The notes below the pieces were generated by a model. The model made no database searches. It was given only the letters and a program-made list of their open reading frames with translations, and was not told the DNA's origin. The translations under genes were made by a program, and so were the position numbers. From a virus, in IMG/VR virus record IMGVR_UViG_3300042350_001348, positions 1 through 22,140 of that record: a stretch of 22,140 nucleotides of DNA; one strand, written 5' to 3'. Of this stretch, positions 21,054-22,140 are shown piece after piece; the first letter of the stretch is position 1, and the number at the start of each line of letters is the position of its first letter.

Positions 21054-22140
21054 TTACCGAACGGGGCATGCGCCAGAAGCGCAATCTGCATCATCCAAGC
21101 CAATGCTGGCTTCATCAACGCGAGAGATGAGCCTTGTCGATGCGACCAATGCTTCATATTGCTCTTGTGTGATTTCTTCCAACGGAGCCTGCTTAAAGCC
21201 ATGTTCGCTGTGCAGCAAAAATGACAGGCTCTTATGAGAATTCTTGTAATACTTCTTCAAGTATTTACGAATCTCAGGAAGCTCTTCTTTTCGATAGTAG
21301 ACGGTGCAGCTAACGCTGTTATCACTCCAGTTTTCCTGCAGCCACTTAATCGTCTCAAGCTGATCCAGCGCTGTCATGTCCTTAGCCAGCACAGCATGAT
21401 CGGGATGACGAAACGGGAATGATACCACCACCGTGCTGCGATCTTCGCTGCCGTCGAAGTTCTGCTGATACTCAACGTGATAGTTGTGATCGCGACACAC
21501 TTGCACCAACGGGTGATTGCTGCTGATACGAATGCGACGAATCATATACCGAGCATACGCAGGGTGACAACCGGGAGTGACACCGGGCAGCAGAGACAGC
21601 GTACCGGAAGGCTTCACCGTTGTCAGCTTCACAGACGGAGGAAACTCGTTGTCATAGCTATATTGCTTATCAAACTCACGAAGCTCTTCGTATGCCTTAC
21701 GCAGCCAACTCTTCTGTTCGTCAGTGCATTGCATGACACCAGTGATGCCGATGCCCATACGCATGTTCTTGTGAACAATCTCTTCCGTCGCCTTCAGATG
21801 ACAAGGCAACGCCAGCGAATGCTTGTTGATGCGATAGAGCAGCTTTGCAATGTCGATGAACTCTTCATAAGACTCAACATTGGGCAGGAAGATTTCAGCG
21901 AGACAACAGGTTTCTTTGTCAGCAAGGCTTTGCTCGGCGCATGGATTATATCCTTGTACATCGTAGTCGGGATAACGAGTGTCACCAAGCAAACCAACCT
22001 TACGCGACAGCTTCAAATTGATGAGTCCATAAGGCTCACCCTTACCTTCATAGCCATCCCAAAAGAATTCATGAAGGTCGGTCACATCATTACAGACAAC
22101 GCTGTTGTTTGACATCGCCCGCCATGACGGAATGTTGCCC
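21054..22140 (-). CDS. nrdJ: Class II (cobalamin-dependent) ribonucleotide reductase, C-terminal part
   Basis: This gene runs off the right edge: the frame stays open upstream of the ATG at 22115 (N-I-P-S-W-R-A-M-S-N-N-S-V), so that ATG is internal. The protein makes deoxyribonucleotides from ribonucleotides using adenosylcobalamin as radical source. Counting from Met 22115, N-P-C-A-E at 57-61 provides the active-site Asn, Cys59 and Glu61. Cys70 lies exactly 11 residues later, the spacing of C408 and C419 in the Lactobacillus leichmannii enzyme. K-P-S-G-T-L-S-L-L-P-G-V-T-P-G-C-H-P is the conserved loop. The tail C-A-S-G-A-C-P-V-R has the redox pair spaced as C731 and C736, three residues from the end. 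The part holding the other active-site Cys (C119) is outside the window. It supplies dNTPs for phage replication. Confidence 0.95.
   Translation of the reverse strand, partial: GNIPSWRAMSNNSVVCNDVTDLHEFFWDGYEGKGEPYGLINLKLSRKVGLLGDTRYPDYDVQGYNPCAEQSLADKETCCLAEIFLPNVESYEEFIDIAKLLYRINKHSLALPCHLKATEEIVHKNMRMGIGITGVMQCTDEQKSWLRKAYEELREFDKQYSYDNEFPPSVKLTTVKPSGTLSLLPGVTPGCHPAYARYMIRRIRISSNHPLVQVCRDHNYHVEYQQNFDGSEDRSTVVVSFPFRHPDHAVLAKDMTALDQLETIKWLQENWSDNSVSCTVYYRKEELPEIRKYLKKYYKNSHKSLSFLLHSEHGFKQAPLEEITQEQYEALVASTRLISRVDEASIGLDDADCASGACPVR

Noticed and set aside
20639-21237. Overlapping + strand open frames of 136 and 116 codons
   Set aside because: They cover the minus-strand nuclease and acidic protein genes and the terminator and have no ribosome sites or motifs.
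21477-22112. 211-codon + strand open frame opposite the reductase
   Set aside because: The reductase frame on the - strand contains all the family motifs; the + frame is its shadow.

Overview
This window looks like part of the genome of a tailed double-stranded DNA phage, most likely podovirus-like, infecting an unidentified aquatic bacterium. The grounds are tightly packed genes with ATGA, GTGA and TAATG overlaps, a tail adaptor/nozzle/fibre series, a holin-lysozyme pair, a run of large alanine- and glutamine-rich putative virion (ejection) proteins, and a cobalamin-dependent (class II) ribonucleotide reductase, a common gene in aquatic phages. No integrase, tRNA, rRNA, insertion sequence or CRISPR array was seen. 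The host and the exact phage genus cannot be read from the sequence.

Layout. The + strand (20-20113) is one continuous late block. At 20-6537 are tail and fibre genes: a tandem-repeat protein, a small beta-rich adaptor, a tail adaptor/tubular-A-like protein, a nozzle/tubular-B-like protein and a collagen-free trimeric-type tail fibre. At 6590-7582 are four small coupled genes, three of conserved unknown phage families and one minimal HExxH metallopeptidase-like protein. At 7584-8841 are a three-helix holin, a GH24 lysozyme and a second small HExxH protein. At 8838-20113 are six genes encoding about 3,750 residues. They are read here as virion-internal or ejected proteins: a 1,246-residue protein with a 36-bp Pro/Thr/Ala minisatellite and 11-residue helical repeats, two small proteins, and proteins of 556, 1,158 and 576 residues. 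The last of these has a possible ADP-ribosyltransferase-like core.

The - strand (20114-22140) converges on the late block with no spacer. It carries the 3' part of the class II ribonucleotide reductase, a clear intrinsic terminator, and then three coupled small genes: an unknown acidic protein, a PD-(D/E)XK nuclease-like protein and a 66-residue protein resembling ribosome modulation factor. Nucleotide supply and DNA processing therefore run toward the structural arm, and the two arms meet at a compact three-arm inverted-repeat structure (20091-20126).

The strongest leads are a shared K-G-G-x-V peptide in three proteins of the ejection block, other short peptides repeated near the N-termini of the same block (FVP x3; VVLSLSE x2), the 11-residue repeat helix, the possible ART domain, and two minimal zincins bracketing the lysis genes. 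All functional statements are made by reading the sequence; no database search was run.
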